64,000 nucleotides of DNA from Paenibacillus graminis (GTDB lineage Bacteria; Bacillota; Bacilli; Paenibacillales; Paenibacillaceae), in the NCBI RefSeq assembly GCF_000758705.1, contig NZ_CP009287.1, positions 2,790,001 to 2,854,000 on the forward strand. Reading direction: 5' to 3'. Each line of letters begins with the position of its first letter. The first letter of the stretch is position 1. Below are positions 42,818 to 51,143 of this stretch, one piece after another. Made by a program: the position numbers and the translations under genes. The notes under the pieces were generated by a model, which was not told where the DNA came from, ran no database searches, and saw nothing but the letters and a program-made list of their open reading frames with translations.

Positions 42818-45800
42818 AAATAGAGGAGCTGCAGATTGGCGGTTATGGCCGCCTGCATAACCGTGAAATGAAGCTGGACAGCGGTATAAGCCTGCTCTAT
42901 GGCCGCAATGAGGCCGGAAAAAGCACGACCTTGCAGTTCATACGCGCTATGCTCTTCGGCATTCCGGGCAGAGCCAACCTTCTTGAGCGCTATGAGCCTG
43001 CGCAAGGTGGGCAGCATGGCGGAATGCTGACCGCGCGTGATCGGGAAGGCGGCCAGTGGAGAATCCGCCGGTATATGACAGGTGGAGAGACACCGGGCAG
43101 AAGTGAAAAGCTGCACATTACGGTTAGTTACCCCGACGGAAGAACCGAAGAAGCAGGCCAAACGGAGATGGAGCGGCGTTTGCTGGGCGGTATCTCCCGC
43201 AGCATGTTCCGCCAGCTGTTTGCGGTTTCGCTGGATGAGCTGCAGGAGCTTGGCGCGCTGCAGTCCGAGGAAATGAGCAGCTATCTGTTCCATGCCGGTA
43301 TGGGGGGCGGAGGTGAGATTATGCGGGCCGAGCGGCGGCTGCAGCAGGACGCGGAGAAGCTCTACAAGCCGCGCGGAAAGCTGCAGGAAGCAGCTAAAGT
43401 CCTGCAGTCGATTGAGAAGCTGGAGAGGGAGGCGGCCGAAAGCCGTTCCTATCTGCCGCGCTATAACCAGAACATAGCCGACTTGGAAGCTGTTGAGCTG
43501 CAGTTGACACAGATCGAGGACCGACGGCGGATCGCAGCCGGAAGACTCGTTCACTTGCGCAAAGCCCAGGAGATCCGCGAGCTGTGGCTGAAATGGAGCG
43601 AAGCCAAACTGGAGCTGGCGGAGCTTCCGGTGATCGCTGGGGCATTTCCTGAGGATGGAGCCGCCCGCTGGCGGACACTGGAGACTGAAGTGCAGAATGC
43701 CGAAGGGGTGGTCTTCCGTCTAAAGAGGCAGCACAGGGAACTTGCAGCTGAACTGGAGAAGCATCCGCCGGATGAACGGCTGCAGGCTCAGGGACCGCAC
43801 CTCGAAGCTCTGGACCGCCGGCGCAGCAGCTATGAAGATAAGAAATCCGAAGCGGAACGCCTTGCAGCTGAACTTGATGCGCTGCAAGTGCATCTGGAAC
43901 GCATTCTGCGCGGCATCGGGGCGGGCTGGGGCAAGGCTGAGCTGGCGGGCTTCTCCGCTACGGCGGCAGACCGTGAAGCTGCAAGGCGCTTTGCAGCAGG
44001 CTTCAGTGCGTATGACCGCCGCATGGAAGCGCGTGAAGCGGAGCGCCAGACGCTGCGCTCCCGCCTGGCCGCTGCCGCCGCTGCGCTGCAGGCGGCAGAC
44101 CGGGCCCTGGCGCGCGAGCACGCCGCCGGTGCAACCGACTTCGCGGGCTTAGCCAAGCGCAGCCCGCGCGAGCTGCTGCAGCTCTGGGACGAGCTGCAGC
44201 TGGCTGCCGAGCGCTGGCGCGAAGCGCAGCTCGGCGGAGAGCCGCTGCGCGGCCGCGGCGCCGCAGGCAGCGGCACCGGCAGCGCCGGGCGCCGGGCGCA
44301 GCGCTACCGGCGCATGCTGCTGGCGGGCGCAGCGCTTACGCTGCTGCTGCCGCCAGCGTTGTGGCTGACCGGCGCACCGCCGGTCAGCGCCTGGGCCGCA
44401 CTCGGCCTGCTGGCCGCAGCGGACCTGGCCCTGTGGGTGGCCCTGCGCGCGGAGCGCAGGGCGGACACGGCCCCGCCGGGGCACGGCGGGGAGGGCAGCG
44501 CAGCCGCTGCGGAGATGCGGCGGCTGCGGGGGCTGCTGCTCTCCGGCGCGGCGCCGGAGAGCGGGCTTGGCAGGCCGGGGCAGCGGCCGGCCGGAGGCGT
44601 AAGCCCTGACGCCAGCGGGCTGGAGGCCGGGATGAAAGAGCTTCGCAGGCTTATGGATGCATGGAACGCATGGCGGCAGCGTGTGGAAAAACTGGCTGCC
44701 GAACGGGAGGCCTGCCGGGTTGAGCTGGACTCGCTTTCGGGACAGGAACATGCACTCGCCGCGGAACTGGAGCAGGCCGAGGCTGATTTCACAGCGCTGG
44801 CCGGACGCTATGAGGAATGGCTGCATGAACGCAAGCTGCCTGACGGCCTCTCGCCCGAGGGCCTGCCGGATATATTCTCCATGGTGGAGCAAGGCAACGA
44901 GCTGCTGCGTCAGGAGCATAAGCTTGCTGTGCGTCTGGGTAACTTGAAATCCGAGTGTTTTTTCTTTGAACGGGAAGTATCGGCATTAATGATTGAAGCC
45001 GGAGATGGAGCTATAGCTGAAGTGGGATCGGGGCAGAATGAAGGGGCTGGGAGGGACGTGGGTACGTCTGCTGATGCAGGCCACCAGAACTTGTCTTCGG
45101 ATGACCCGGTGAATGAATTAGAGCATTCTGCCGGAGCTGTTCAAGCTCTTCGAAGCTCAGACGGTGTTGCTGCTACCGACCGGTCTGATATGCCCAATGC
45201 TCCTGCAGCAGCTGATCACGAACATCCATTTTCGGGTTCTAAGACGACCTCTGTCTCAGCTACTCCGCTTCAACAGCAATTCGAAGCTGTGGGTTTATCT
45301 CTTCTCAGCTGGCTGGAGTTGAGGAAGCGGGAGTGGGACCTTCTACAGATGGAGCAGCTGCGCCGGGAAGGAATGAACGTTCGGCTGCTGGAACTGCAGG
45401 AAGAGCTGGCAGTGAGCAGCAGGGAACTGGAGGAACTGTCACGCCGTTCCTGCGAATTGCTGCACGAAGGCGGAGCTGTGGACGGTGAGGAATTTCTGCG
45501 GCGGTCCTCGGCTGTACAACGGCGCGTTGAGCTGACGAAATCGATCCGTCAATGGGAGCTGGCTATGTTCGGAGGCTGGGAGAATCAAGCCGCCGCCGAG
45601 CTGCTGACACTGCTGGAGACTCATGATGCATACACTTTGGCACAGGAACGGAATACTGCGGAGGAGAACGCAGTTAGTATTGAAGATGAACGCAATGCTA
45701 TGCTGCAGCATCGGGGCAAGCTACTGCAGGAGCGTGAATATTTGCTGGAGCGTGGGCTGGAGGATTCAGTCCTCCAGCAGCTAGAGGAGCAGCGGGCGGC

Positions 45801-46281
45801 GCTGCGGGTAATTGCAGGCCAATATGCAGTAACAGCATTGGCGGCTGAACTAATGGGCAGAACGCGCCGTATCTATGAGCGGGAGAAGCAGCCGCAGGTG
45901 CTGCTGCTGGCGTCCGAGTATTTTGCTAAACTGACGGAAGGGGAGTACCGGCGGGTGGTTATGACACTTGGCAATAAGGAGCTAAAAGCGGAGCATAAGA
46001 ACCTGGGGCTGCTGGACAGCGGCCTGCTCAGCCGGGGAACGGCGGAGCAGCTGTACCTGGCTATCCGGCTGGCGCTTGCCGAGACGATGTCACGGCAGGC
46101 AAATCTCCCGCTGCTGTTCGACGACCTGTTCGTTAATTTCGATGAACGCCGGCTGCATGCGGCACTCGCCCTGCTCGGCGAGCTGTCTGCAAACCGGCAG
46201 ATTATCATGATGACCTGCCACCGGCATGTGGTTGAAGCGGCAGCCAGGATCATTCCCGCAGCGCAGGTTATTTCCGTCTAG
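42814..46281 (+). CDS. yhaN: YhaN-like SbcC/Rad50-type AAA ATPase (1155 aa)
   Basis: The Walker A is GRNEAGKST (residues 30-38). The ABC-type signature (LLSRGTAEQLYLAIRLALAE, about 1068-1088) and Walker B (LPLLFDDLFVNFDER, about 1097-1111) are at the far end, with long coiled coils between. Near residues 498-545 are two hydrophobic segments (MLLAGAALTLLLPPALWL and WAALGLLAAADLALWVAL), as in YhaN, which would tether it to the membrane. Residues about 730-826 are a low-complexity linker. Bases 44030-44630 are far more GC-rich than the surroundings. The start is GTG. Confidence 0.87.
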   Translation: MKIEELQIGGYGRLHNREMKLDSGISLLYGRNEAGKSTTLQFIRAMLFGIPGRANLLERYEPAQGGQHGGMLTARDREGGQWRIRRYMTGGETPGRSEKLHITVSYPDGRTEEAGQTEMERRLLGGISRSMFRQLFAVSLDELQELGALQSEEMSSYLFHAGMGGGGEIMRAERRLQQDAEKLYKPRGKLQEAAKVLQSIEKLEREAAESRSYLPRYNQNIADLEAVELQLTQIEDRRRIAAGRLVHLRKAQEIRELWLKWSEAKLELAELPVIAGAFPEDGAARWRTLETEVQNAEGVVFRLKRQHRELAAELEKHPPDERLQAQGPHLEALDRRRSSYEDKKSEAERLAAELDALQVHLERILRGIGAGWGKAELAGFSATAADREAARRFAAGFSAYDRRMEAREAERQTLRSRLAAAAAALQAADRALAREHAAGATDFAGLAKRSPRELLQLWDELQLAAERWREAQLGGEPLRGRGAAGSGTGSAGRRAQRYRRMLLAGAALTLLLPPALWLTGAPPVSAWAALGLLAAADLALWVALRAERRADTAPPGHGGEGSAAAAEMRRLRGLLLSGAAPESGLGRPGQRPAGGVSPDASGLEAGMKELRRLMDAWNAWRQRVEKLAAEREACRVELDSLSGQEHALAAELEQAEADFTALAGRYEEWLHERKLPDGLSPEGLPDIFSMVEQGNELLRQEHKLAVRLGNLKSECFFFEREVSALMIEAGDGAIAEVGSGQNEGAGRDVGTSADAGHQNLSSDDPVNELEHSAGAVQALRSSDGVAATDRSDMPNAPAAADHEHPFSGSKTTSVSATPLQQQFEAVGLSLLSWLELRKREWDLLQMEQLRREGMNVRLLELQEELAVSSRELEELSRRSCELLHEGGAVDGEEFLRRSSAVQRRVELTKSIRQWELAMFGGWENQAAAELLTLLETHDAYTLAQERNTAEENAVSIEDERNAMLQHRGKLLQEREYLLERGLEDSVLQQLEEQRAALRVIAGQYAVTALAAELMGRTRRIYEREKQPQVLLLASEYFAKLTEGEYRRVVMTLGNKELKAEHKNLGLLDSGLLSRGTAEQLYLAIRLALAETMSRQANLPLLFDDLFVNFDERRLHAALALLGELSANRQIIMMTCHRHVVEAAARIIPAAQVISV

Positions 46282-46359
46282 AGCCTAATATTGCGGATCT
46301 CACCATTCGTACGGTTAACGAGCACCTTCGAAAACTCATTTGCCAGATTCGCTTGGGAG

Positions 46360-46402
46360 AATCAAAATGTAAAAGCACCTTTGAACCGGCCCCGCCCGCA
46401 GG
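46360..46402 (+). repeat. 43-bp direct repeat, left copy
   Basis: AATCAAAATGTAAAAGCACC followed by TTTGAACCGGCCCCGCCCGC closely matches 46929-46970. The two copies bracket the tandem array and R3, about 570 bases apart. Confidence 0.7.
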
Positions 46403-46423
46403 AAGCAGGCGGAAGTGGGTGGT

Positions 46424-46640
46424 AGCAACAGCAGAAATGCGGTTATTGAAACACCGCAGGCATAAGCCATCCGAAACAATAGCTGAAATACGCTTGTTGG
46501 AGGTTACTGGAGCGCAGCAAGCATGATCCACCCAAAACAACCGCAGGAATGCGATTGTTGGAGGCTGATGAAGCACCGCATGCGTGAGCGATCCAAGACA
46601 TGGCAGAAATACGCTTGTTAGAGCGCAGCAAGGGAATGAA
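46424..46640 (+). repeat. Tandem array of about 60-bp hairpin repeats
   Basis: Three full units and one partial unit begin near 46424, 46474, 46534 and 46595. Each has a core like AACAACCGCAGGAATGCGATTGTT, split here as AACAACCGCA, GGAA, TGCGATTGTT: an imperfect hairpin. This core matches that of the array at 38076. The units lie just left of R3. Confidence 0.7.
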
Positions 46641-46678
46641 GTGGAGAAAGTGCCTTTGATTTCGGCAGTGGGGCAAGC

Positions 46679-46863
46679 AAGTGGAAAAAGGGAACTTAAT
46701 CTCCTCAGAATTAAACAATCTTGAGGTTTAAGTGGAAAAAGGAAACTTAATTCAGTGATATTTCCATATCTGGAGCGAAATGAGCTGAATTAGTGTACTT
46801 TTTTCCACTTAGACTTCCGGGGTGCTTGATACTCAAAAAATTAGTGATACTTTTTCCACTTAA
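46679..46863 (+). repeat. R element copy 3
   Basis: Boxes GTGGAAAAAGG at 46681 and 46732, CTTTTTTCCAC near 46798-46808, and CTTTTTCCAC near 46850-46859. A CCTCA/TGAGG hairpin lies between boxes 1 and 2, and GATAT-TTCC-ATATC sits inside the central arm. It fills the convergent gap between yhaN and ykvI. Confidence 0.9.
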
Positions 46864-46928
46864 CCGGCAAACAAAGCGCCAAGAAGATACGTAGACTCTT
46901 TACTACCTTGAAACCACCGGAATGGCGC

Positions 46929-46970
46929 AATCAAAGGGTAAAATACGTTTGAACCGGCCTCGCCGCAGGA
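46929..46970 (+). repeat. 43-bp direct repeat, right copy
   Basis: AATCAAAGGGTAAAATACGT followed by TTGAACCGGCCTCGCCGCAG; see the left copy at 46360. A shorter partial echo (GCCTCCCCGCAGGAACCGG) follows at once. Confidence 0.7.
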
Positions 46971-47108
46971 CTGGCCTCCCCGCAGGAACCGGCCTCGCCC
47001 GGATATACCGCCCGGATTTGATCCGGTCCTGTTCGTTCACCCAGAGGAATGTTTCAACATTACCCTCTTAGTATATGTACAGAGCAGGTTCGCTTCCAGC
47101 GGCAGCCG

Positions 47109-48233
47109 TTATTTTCGTGTAATCCGGATCACTGGTTTAACAGCGGCGATAGTGATCCCTTTACCCTCCTTGCCTGGAGGAGGATCTGCCGGGCCTGGAG
47201 GCGGGGACATTGGGGCACGCAGCAGCATTACGACCCATACCAGCGACACTGCGCCGAAGATAGGGTAAAATATAGACAGAAGCGAGCTGAAGCCAAACTG
47301 GCTGAACACGTAGCAGATCAGCATCAAGAGTGGAGTCACGAGGACAGGGGCGACCGGCAGGCGCTGTTGAAGCTGTACGCCGACACCAAAGATATCAGCG
47401 ACAAAAGTGCTGAAGATCTCCATGAAAATCAGCAGGAGATAGATACTCTGTACGGCAGGGCCAAGACGGATGGCGATGGTGCCCATTGGAATCTCATACT
47501 GAAGGATGCCCGGCATTTGCGAGCTCATGGCAAAATGTGCCGCGAGCAGCATGAAGCCAATACCTATCCCCCCGAGAATCCCGCCGCGCAGCAGAGCTTT
47601 TTCATCATTCGTATGCCGGGCCAGCGGCACCAGTACGGCTTGGGCCATTCCGAGATTGAACGCCGTATAGAGCAGGGGGGACATCCAGGCGCCAAAGAAG
47701 CTGTGATCCGTCGGAAGGAACAAAAAACGTTCCGCACCGGGCACGCCCAGCGTATTAAAAATAATAATTAGCGACAGAGTAAGCATTAACGGCACCACCA
47801 GGCTGTTGATCTGCAGGATACCTGAAATTCCGCGCTTCAGCAGCAGGTAGGAACCCAGAATGGTCAACAGAAGCCCAGCCTGATAGGGCATTCCGAGATG
47901 CTCCTGAAAAATAGCTCCGGCCCCGGCCAGCATAATGCTGTTCACGCCAATCAGGATAATCATGGTGAACAGGCTGATGCTTCTCCCGGTACGTTCACCG
48001 AAAAGATGGCGGTTGAAATCCTCATAAGACTCTGCTTGAACGCGCCGGGCGATGATCATCATTTTGGTGCCGAGCCAGATAAACAGGACGGTGGAGAACA
48101 GGATGGTCAGCACCGCCCAGTGTCCATAACGTGTGAAGAAACGGAGGATTTCCTGGCCGGTAGCGAAACCGGCGCCTACGATAGTACCAATATAGGTAAA
48201 GGCGATTTGCAGTGTGCGGACATGGGATTTCAT
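47109..48233 (-). CDS. ykvI: YkvI family membrane protein (374 aa)
   Basis: An LeuT-fold-like membrane protein of the YkvI family. Ten or so helices are visible, opening with LQIAFTYIGTIVGAGFATGQEILRFF, where the unwound GAGFATGQE motif of helix 1 resembles that of amino-acid transporters. The C-terminal 30 residues are Pro/Gly/Lys-rich and cytosolic. Members are annotated as hypothetical transporters; the substrate is unknown. The gene stands alone between R3 and xpt (divergent). Confidence 0.85.
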   Translation of the reverse strand: MKSHVRTLQIAFTYIGTIVGAGFATGQEILRFFTRYGHWAVLTILFSTVLFIWLGTKMMIIARRVQAESYEDFNRHLFGERTGRSISLFTMIILIGVNSIMLAGAGAIFQEHLGMPYQAGLLLTILGSYLLLKRGISGILQINSLVVPLMLTLSLIIIFNTLGVPGAERFLFLPTDHSFFGAWMSPLLYTAFNLGMAQAVLVPLARHTNDEKALLRGGILGGIGIGFMLLAAHFAMSSQMPGILQYEIPMGTIAIRLGPAVQSIYLLLIFMEIFSTFVADIFGVGVQLQQRLPVAPVLVTPLLMLICYVFSQFGFSSLLSIFYPIFGAVSLVWVVMLLRAPMSPPPGPADPPPGKEGKGITIAAVKPVIRITRK

Positions 48234-48410
48234 GGCTCCCTCCTTAAAAATGCTGCCAAGATAAAAATAGCTATACCAAGGATAGCCTTGTGCAGTCCAT
48301 ATAGTACAGGTTATGATGTTGAGCAGAAGGACATGACTTCCGCCTAATACTTATATGAAGTGGTTACAGCGGAATGTCTGGAATTATAAAGGGTAATGGA
48401 GGTTCATAAC

Positions 48411-48983
48411 ATGGAATTATTGAAAAAACGGATTTTGGAGGAAGGGGTTGTCCTTTCCGATCAGGTGCTAAAGCTGGATGCTCTGCTCAACCACCAGGTT
48501 GATCCTATGCTGACGATGGAAATGGGACGGGAGTTTGCCGGGAGATTTGCTGATGCTGGAGTTACCCGTGTGGTTACCGTGGAATCCTCGGGTATTGCCG
48601 TGGCATTTGCCACCGCTTATGAGTTGAAGGTGCCGCTGGTTTTTGCCCGCCGCAAAAAAACGCTGCTCGCTGATCCGGATGCGCTCTGTGAAAGAGTTCC
48701 TTCGTTCACCAAAGGCATCGTTACAGACATTATGCTCTCCCGGCAGTTTATTTCCCCGGACGACAAGGTGCTGTTTATTGATGATATCATTGCTAACGGC
48801 GATGCTGCGCGAGGTCTGATTAAAATCATCCACCGTTCCGGTGCCGAACTGGTCGGACTCGGTGTAGTCGTAGAGAAAAGCTTCCAGGCAGGGGCCAGAA
48901 CCATCCGGGAACAGGGGATCCGGCTGGAGTCGCTTGTCCGCATTATGTCACTGAGTGAAGGAAAAATTGTCTTTGACGAGTAA
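48411..48983 (+). CDS. xpt: Xanthine phosphoribosyltransferase (190 aa)
   Basis: Salvages xanthine to XMP with PRPP. The PRPP loop is VLFIDDIIANGDAARGL, and the purine-binding front MELLKKRILEEGVVLSDQVLKLDALLNHQVDP is family-specific. The ATG 48411 has GGAGG 8 bases upstream. In Bacillus subtilis xpt is followed by pbuX and preceded by a guanine riboswitch; here pbuX is missing, and the 175-base upstream gap shows no purine-riboswitch core, so control must differ. Confidence 0.95.
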   Translation: MELLKKRILEEGVVLSDQVLKLDALLNHQVDPMLTMEMGREFAGRFADAGVTRVVTVESSGIAVAFATAYELKVPLVFARRKKTLLADPDALCERVPSFTKGIVTDIMLSRQFISPDDKVLFIDDIIANGDAARGLIKIIHRSGAELVGLGVVVEKSFQAGARTIREQGIRLESLVRIMSLSEGKIVFDE

Positions 48984-49087
48984 AGGGTGACAATTAGAGG
49001 AACTTAGCCTATTTTTAAAACATCTGCTTTTCACTCTATAACTTTTCCTTTATAATAAAAATTAGACATGAGAGAGGAGGCGTCACA

Positions 49088-49405
49088 ATGGGGAAAGAAC
49101 CGGTGACAGAGCAATTTTTTATTGATAAACTAACCGAGGCCAAGGATCACTTCGAGCGTGCGCTGGATTGCAAACATACGGAATTCGACGATCTGTATCC
49201 CTATATGATCGAACATCCTCAGTTTTTCTGGTACAAACGTTATGTCGCTTGGTCTGAGCTTTTGACCATCACAAGTCTGTGTGAAGAGCTGTCCTTCAAC
49301 TGGAGACAGAAATTCAGTGATCATCAGGTGGAGTATTTGGAGCAACGTGTGATGTCCGCTAAAGTTCTTGACTTCTGGTTTGAGAAGAATGAAGCGCTGA
49401 TATAA
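49088..49405 (+). CDS. Hypothetical protein (105 aa)
   Basis: A soluble, acidic, aromatic-rich protein starting MGKEPVTEQFFIDKLTEAKD. Predicted all-helical, with two Cys and many Trp/Tyr/Phe (HPQFFWYKRYVAWSELLTI). GAGGAGG precedes the ATG and a TATAAT lies about 30 bases upstream. A terminator follows it. The family is not recognised; it appears to be a real single-gene unit. Confidence 0.75.
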   Translation: MGKEPVTEQFFIDKLTEAKDHFERALDCKHTEFDDLYPYMIEHPQFFWYKRYVAWSELLTITSLCEELSFNWRQKFSDHQVEYLEQRVMSAKVLDFWFEKNEALI

Positions 49406-49443
49406 GAACTTCATAAGATAAAAGGATTGATCTGCAAGCAACT

Positions 49444-49475
49444 AGACCCGGATGATTACTCATTTGGGTCTTTTT
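49444..49475 (+). terminator. Terminator after the 105-aa hypothetical gene
   Basis: AGACCC (49444-49449) and ATGA pair with TCAT and GGGTCT (49466-49471), followed by five T. Confidence 0.8.
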
Positions 49476-49528
49476 CACGGCTGGATTACGGAATTGATGT
49501 GTTGGAAAGGAAAGGTGACTTCAGTCTT

Positions 49529-49747
49529 ATGATCAGTGATGAACAGCTGGATGCCTACCGGATTTCCGGTGAGAAGATACGTGTTGTACGCGACGGATTG
49601 GAGAGCAATGATGTAAAAGGGATTGTGCTGGCCTGGGACGAGTCGCAGGTGATGATCCGCCGGCCCAATAAGCGGGTTGTGAAGCTGGACCGCAACTATA
49701 TATACCAGCCCTTCGCCGAACCCAGACAAGGGCCGGAGAATATATAA
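49529..49747 (+). CDS. Small hypothetical protein (72 aa)
   Basis: Starts MISDEQLDAYRISGEKIRVV; AAAGGTGA lies 10 bases before the ATG. An open extension to TTG 49427 would read through a strong terminator, so it is rejected. The body is a compact beta-rich sequence (VKGIVLAWDESQVMIRRPNKRVVKLDRNYIYQPF) that looks like a small barrel fold, but no family is recognised. A hairpin follows at 49762. Confidence 0.6.
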   Translation: MISDEQLDAYRISGEKIRVVRDGLESNDVKGIVLAWDESQVMIRRPNKRVVKLDRNYIYQPFAEPRQGPENI

Positions 49748-49761
49748 CTTACAGCAGCACT

Positions 49762-49793
49762 AACAGCCCCGTCCGGTTATGGACGGGGCTGTT
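49762..49793. terminator. GC-rich hairpin between convergent genes
   Basis: AACAGCCCCGTCC and GGACGGGGCTGTT form a perfect 13-bp stem around six bases. It lacks a T-run on either strand, so it may be a weak terminator or an mRNA end-protecting hairpin. Confidence 0.65.
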
Positions 49794-49811
49794 GCAGCGT
49801 CTAGGCAGATC

Positions 49812-50267
49812 TTAAATCGATAGAGCCATCTGCTCCACCGCTTCTTCTCTGGGAAGCACATTAAGCTCAGGATTCAGACCGAGGTAGGCACGCATCCGCA
49901 GCATCATTTCATTACGGAAGCCCGGCCATGGAATATTCATCTCTCCGGCGTATCCGCGGCAGGAATACTGGGCCTCTACACCACGCTGATCCTGGCGGAT
50001 GGTTGTGATCTTCAAATTATGCGCGGTGAGTTCACGGGTGACCTCCTGCAGCATAAGAGAAGTCTTCTTCGTTGCACCAGACACCAGCTCCATATACAGC
50101 TGCGGCGTCTTGAACAATCCGCTCCTGCCGATGACACGGCAATCGCGTTCAAATACTTTATGAATGAACGTAAGCAGCAAATAGCTCCGGACAAGTGACT
50201 TTTCGTCTTTGGTTATATCTTCTGGGATCAATGGTGCATTTAGTGTACTTCTCTTGGTAGTCGCCAT
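49812..50267 (-). CDS. Hypothetical protein (151 aa)
   Basis: Starts MATTKRSTLNAPLIPEDITK, with GAGGTGAT 5 bases before the ATG at 50267. The body is mixed alpha/beta (YLLLTFIHKVFERDCRVI, LKITTIRQDQRGVEAQYSCRGY) without membrane segment or catalytic motif. Codon use and composition look like neighbouring genes. The family is not recognised. It is divergent from the tRNA-Leu gene. Confidence 0.75.
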   Translation of the reverse strand: MATTKRSTLNAPLIPEDITKDEKSLVRSYLLLTFIHKVFERDCRVIGRSGLFKTPQLYMELVSGATKKTSLMLQEVTRELTAHNLKITTIRQDQRGVEAQYSCRGYAGEMNIPWPGFRNEMMLRMRAYLGLNPELNVLPREEAVEQMALSI

Positions 50268-50381
50268 ATAAATCACCTCATTTATAGTATGCGAACCTTT
50301 GTTCTCATTATACTCCTAACCAGCAAATAAAAGCAATATTTATACAAAAATTTATGAATATAAAAAAATTACGAAAAGATA

Positions 50382-50410
50382 TTGACTTCGTAATTCCTGC
50401 ATGGTATGAT
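50382..50410 (+). promoter_or_regulatory. Promoter of tRNA-Leu
   Basis: TTGACT (50382-50387) and TATGAT (50405-50410) are 17 bases apart, about 35 bases before the mature tRNA. Confidence 0.8.
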
Positions 50411-50445
50411 CTATCTTGTGACCGCGAAAGCGAGTCTAATGATAT

Positions 50446-50529
50446 GCGGTCGTGGCGGAATTGGCAGACGCGCACGGTTCAGGTCCGTGTGGTAGCAATA
50501 CCGTGGAGGTTCGAGTCCTCTCGACCGCA
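50446..50529 (+). tRNA. tRNA-Leu, anticodon CAG (84 nt)
   Basis: The acceptor stem GCGGTCG/CGACCGC is perfect, with discriminator A and no encoded CCA. D-arm TGGCGGAATTGGCAGACGC, anticodon stem CACGG/CCGTG around TTCAGGT (anticodon CAG), a class II long variable arm, and GGTTCGAGTCC T-loop are all present. It is a single tRNA with its own promoter and terminator. Confidence 0.97.
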
Positions 50530-50547
50530 TTATTTTAACAATGAATA

Positions 50548-50587
50548 AGCTCTTGAATTGTCCTTGTGACGGTTCAAGAGCTTTTTA
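50548..50587 (+). terminator. Terminator of tRNA-Leu
   Basis: AGCTCTTGAA (50548-50557) pairs perfectly with TTCAAGAGCT (50573-50582), with TC/GA inside, followed by five T. Confidence 0.9.
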
Positions 50588-50672
50588 CATATTTTTTTGG
50601 ACTATCGGAAAACCGTTGAGTGGAAAATTCTTTTGCGGCTCTTGATTCATATAAGTGAGATTCCTTTCAGAA

Positions 50673-50900
50673 GAAAACATTGTCTGGGTCAAAGGGGGGA
50701 GCGGGGCGCCTAACCAGAACCGTACAATGAGGTGATAGCTAGCAAGATCATGGAGCGGCTGGACATCCCCCATGTTCCGTACACGCTGATGGAGCAAAGA
50801 GATTACCCTTACAGGGTGTGTGGAATATTACCCCGCAGACGGAACTCATTACCGCCTGGTATGTGCTGCATACCCAGCAAAAGCCAAATCATGTTTCTGG
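50673..50900 (+). pseudogene. Decayed HipA-like kinase gene fragment with frameshifts
   Basis: Three pieces in three different frames join into one recognisable family stretch: IVWVKGGSGAPNQ (from 50679), then EPYNEVIASKIMERLDIPHV and PYTLM (50717 on), then NITPQTELITAWYVLHTQ and QKPNHVS (to about 50900). HipA-domain proteins of Firmicutes have the order KGGSG, QEPxNE, IMxRL, TPDTEL, TQKK. A single missing G at 717 explains the first shift. Start, N-terminus and C-terminus are gone. Genes of this kind are accessory genes often linked to persistence or phage, so this is a relic of transfer beside a tRNA. Confidence 0.65.
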
Positions 50901-51143
50901 TTTGATATTCTACCCACCGACAGGCAAGTTTCTACGAAGTGATTTTCGCTATTGCAAGACATCTCAGTCTGTCGAGACTTTCCCGACAGCAACCCCCCTT
51001 CAGTGGAAGGGAGCTGTGTATAGTTGATTTGACATACTGAATTATCCGGTATATTATAGATATATTAAGTCCTTTATTTAATGCTTTTATTTCAATAAAG
51101 GATATAATCAGTCTCTAAAGGTTATAATAGGAGGGCGATAGCA

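Noticed and set aside
47049..47771. 240-codon open frame on the plus strand
   Set aside because: It lies opposite the clear membrane protein YkvI and has the His/Gln/Arg-rich composition of an antisense shadow.
48234..48410. Purine riboswitch upstream of xpt
   Set aside because: Expected from Bacillus, but the conserved core and paired loops were not found in this gap.
49427..49528. N-terminal extension of the 72-aa gene from TTG 49427
   Set aside because: It would read across a strong rho-independent terminator at 49444-49475, and its ribosome site is only 1 base from the TTG, whereas ATG 49529 has a good site.
50354..50548. 64-codon open frame on the plus strand
   Set aside because: It covers the tRNA-Leu gene and its promoter.
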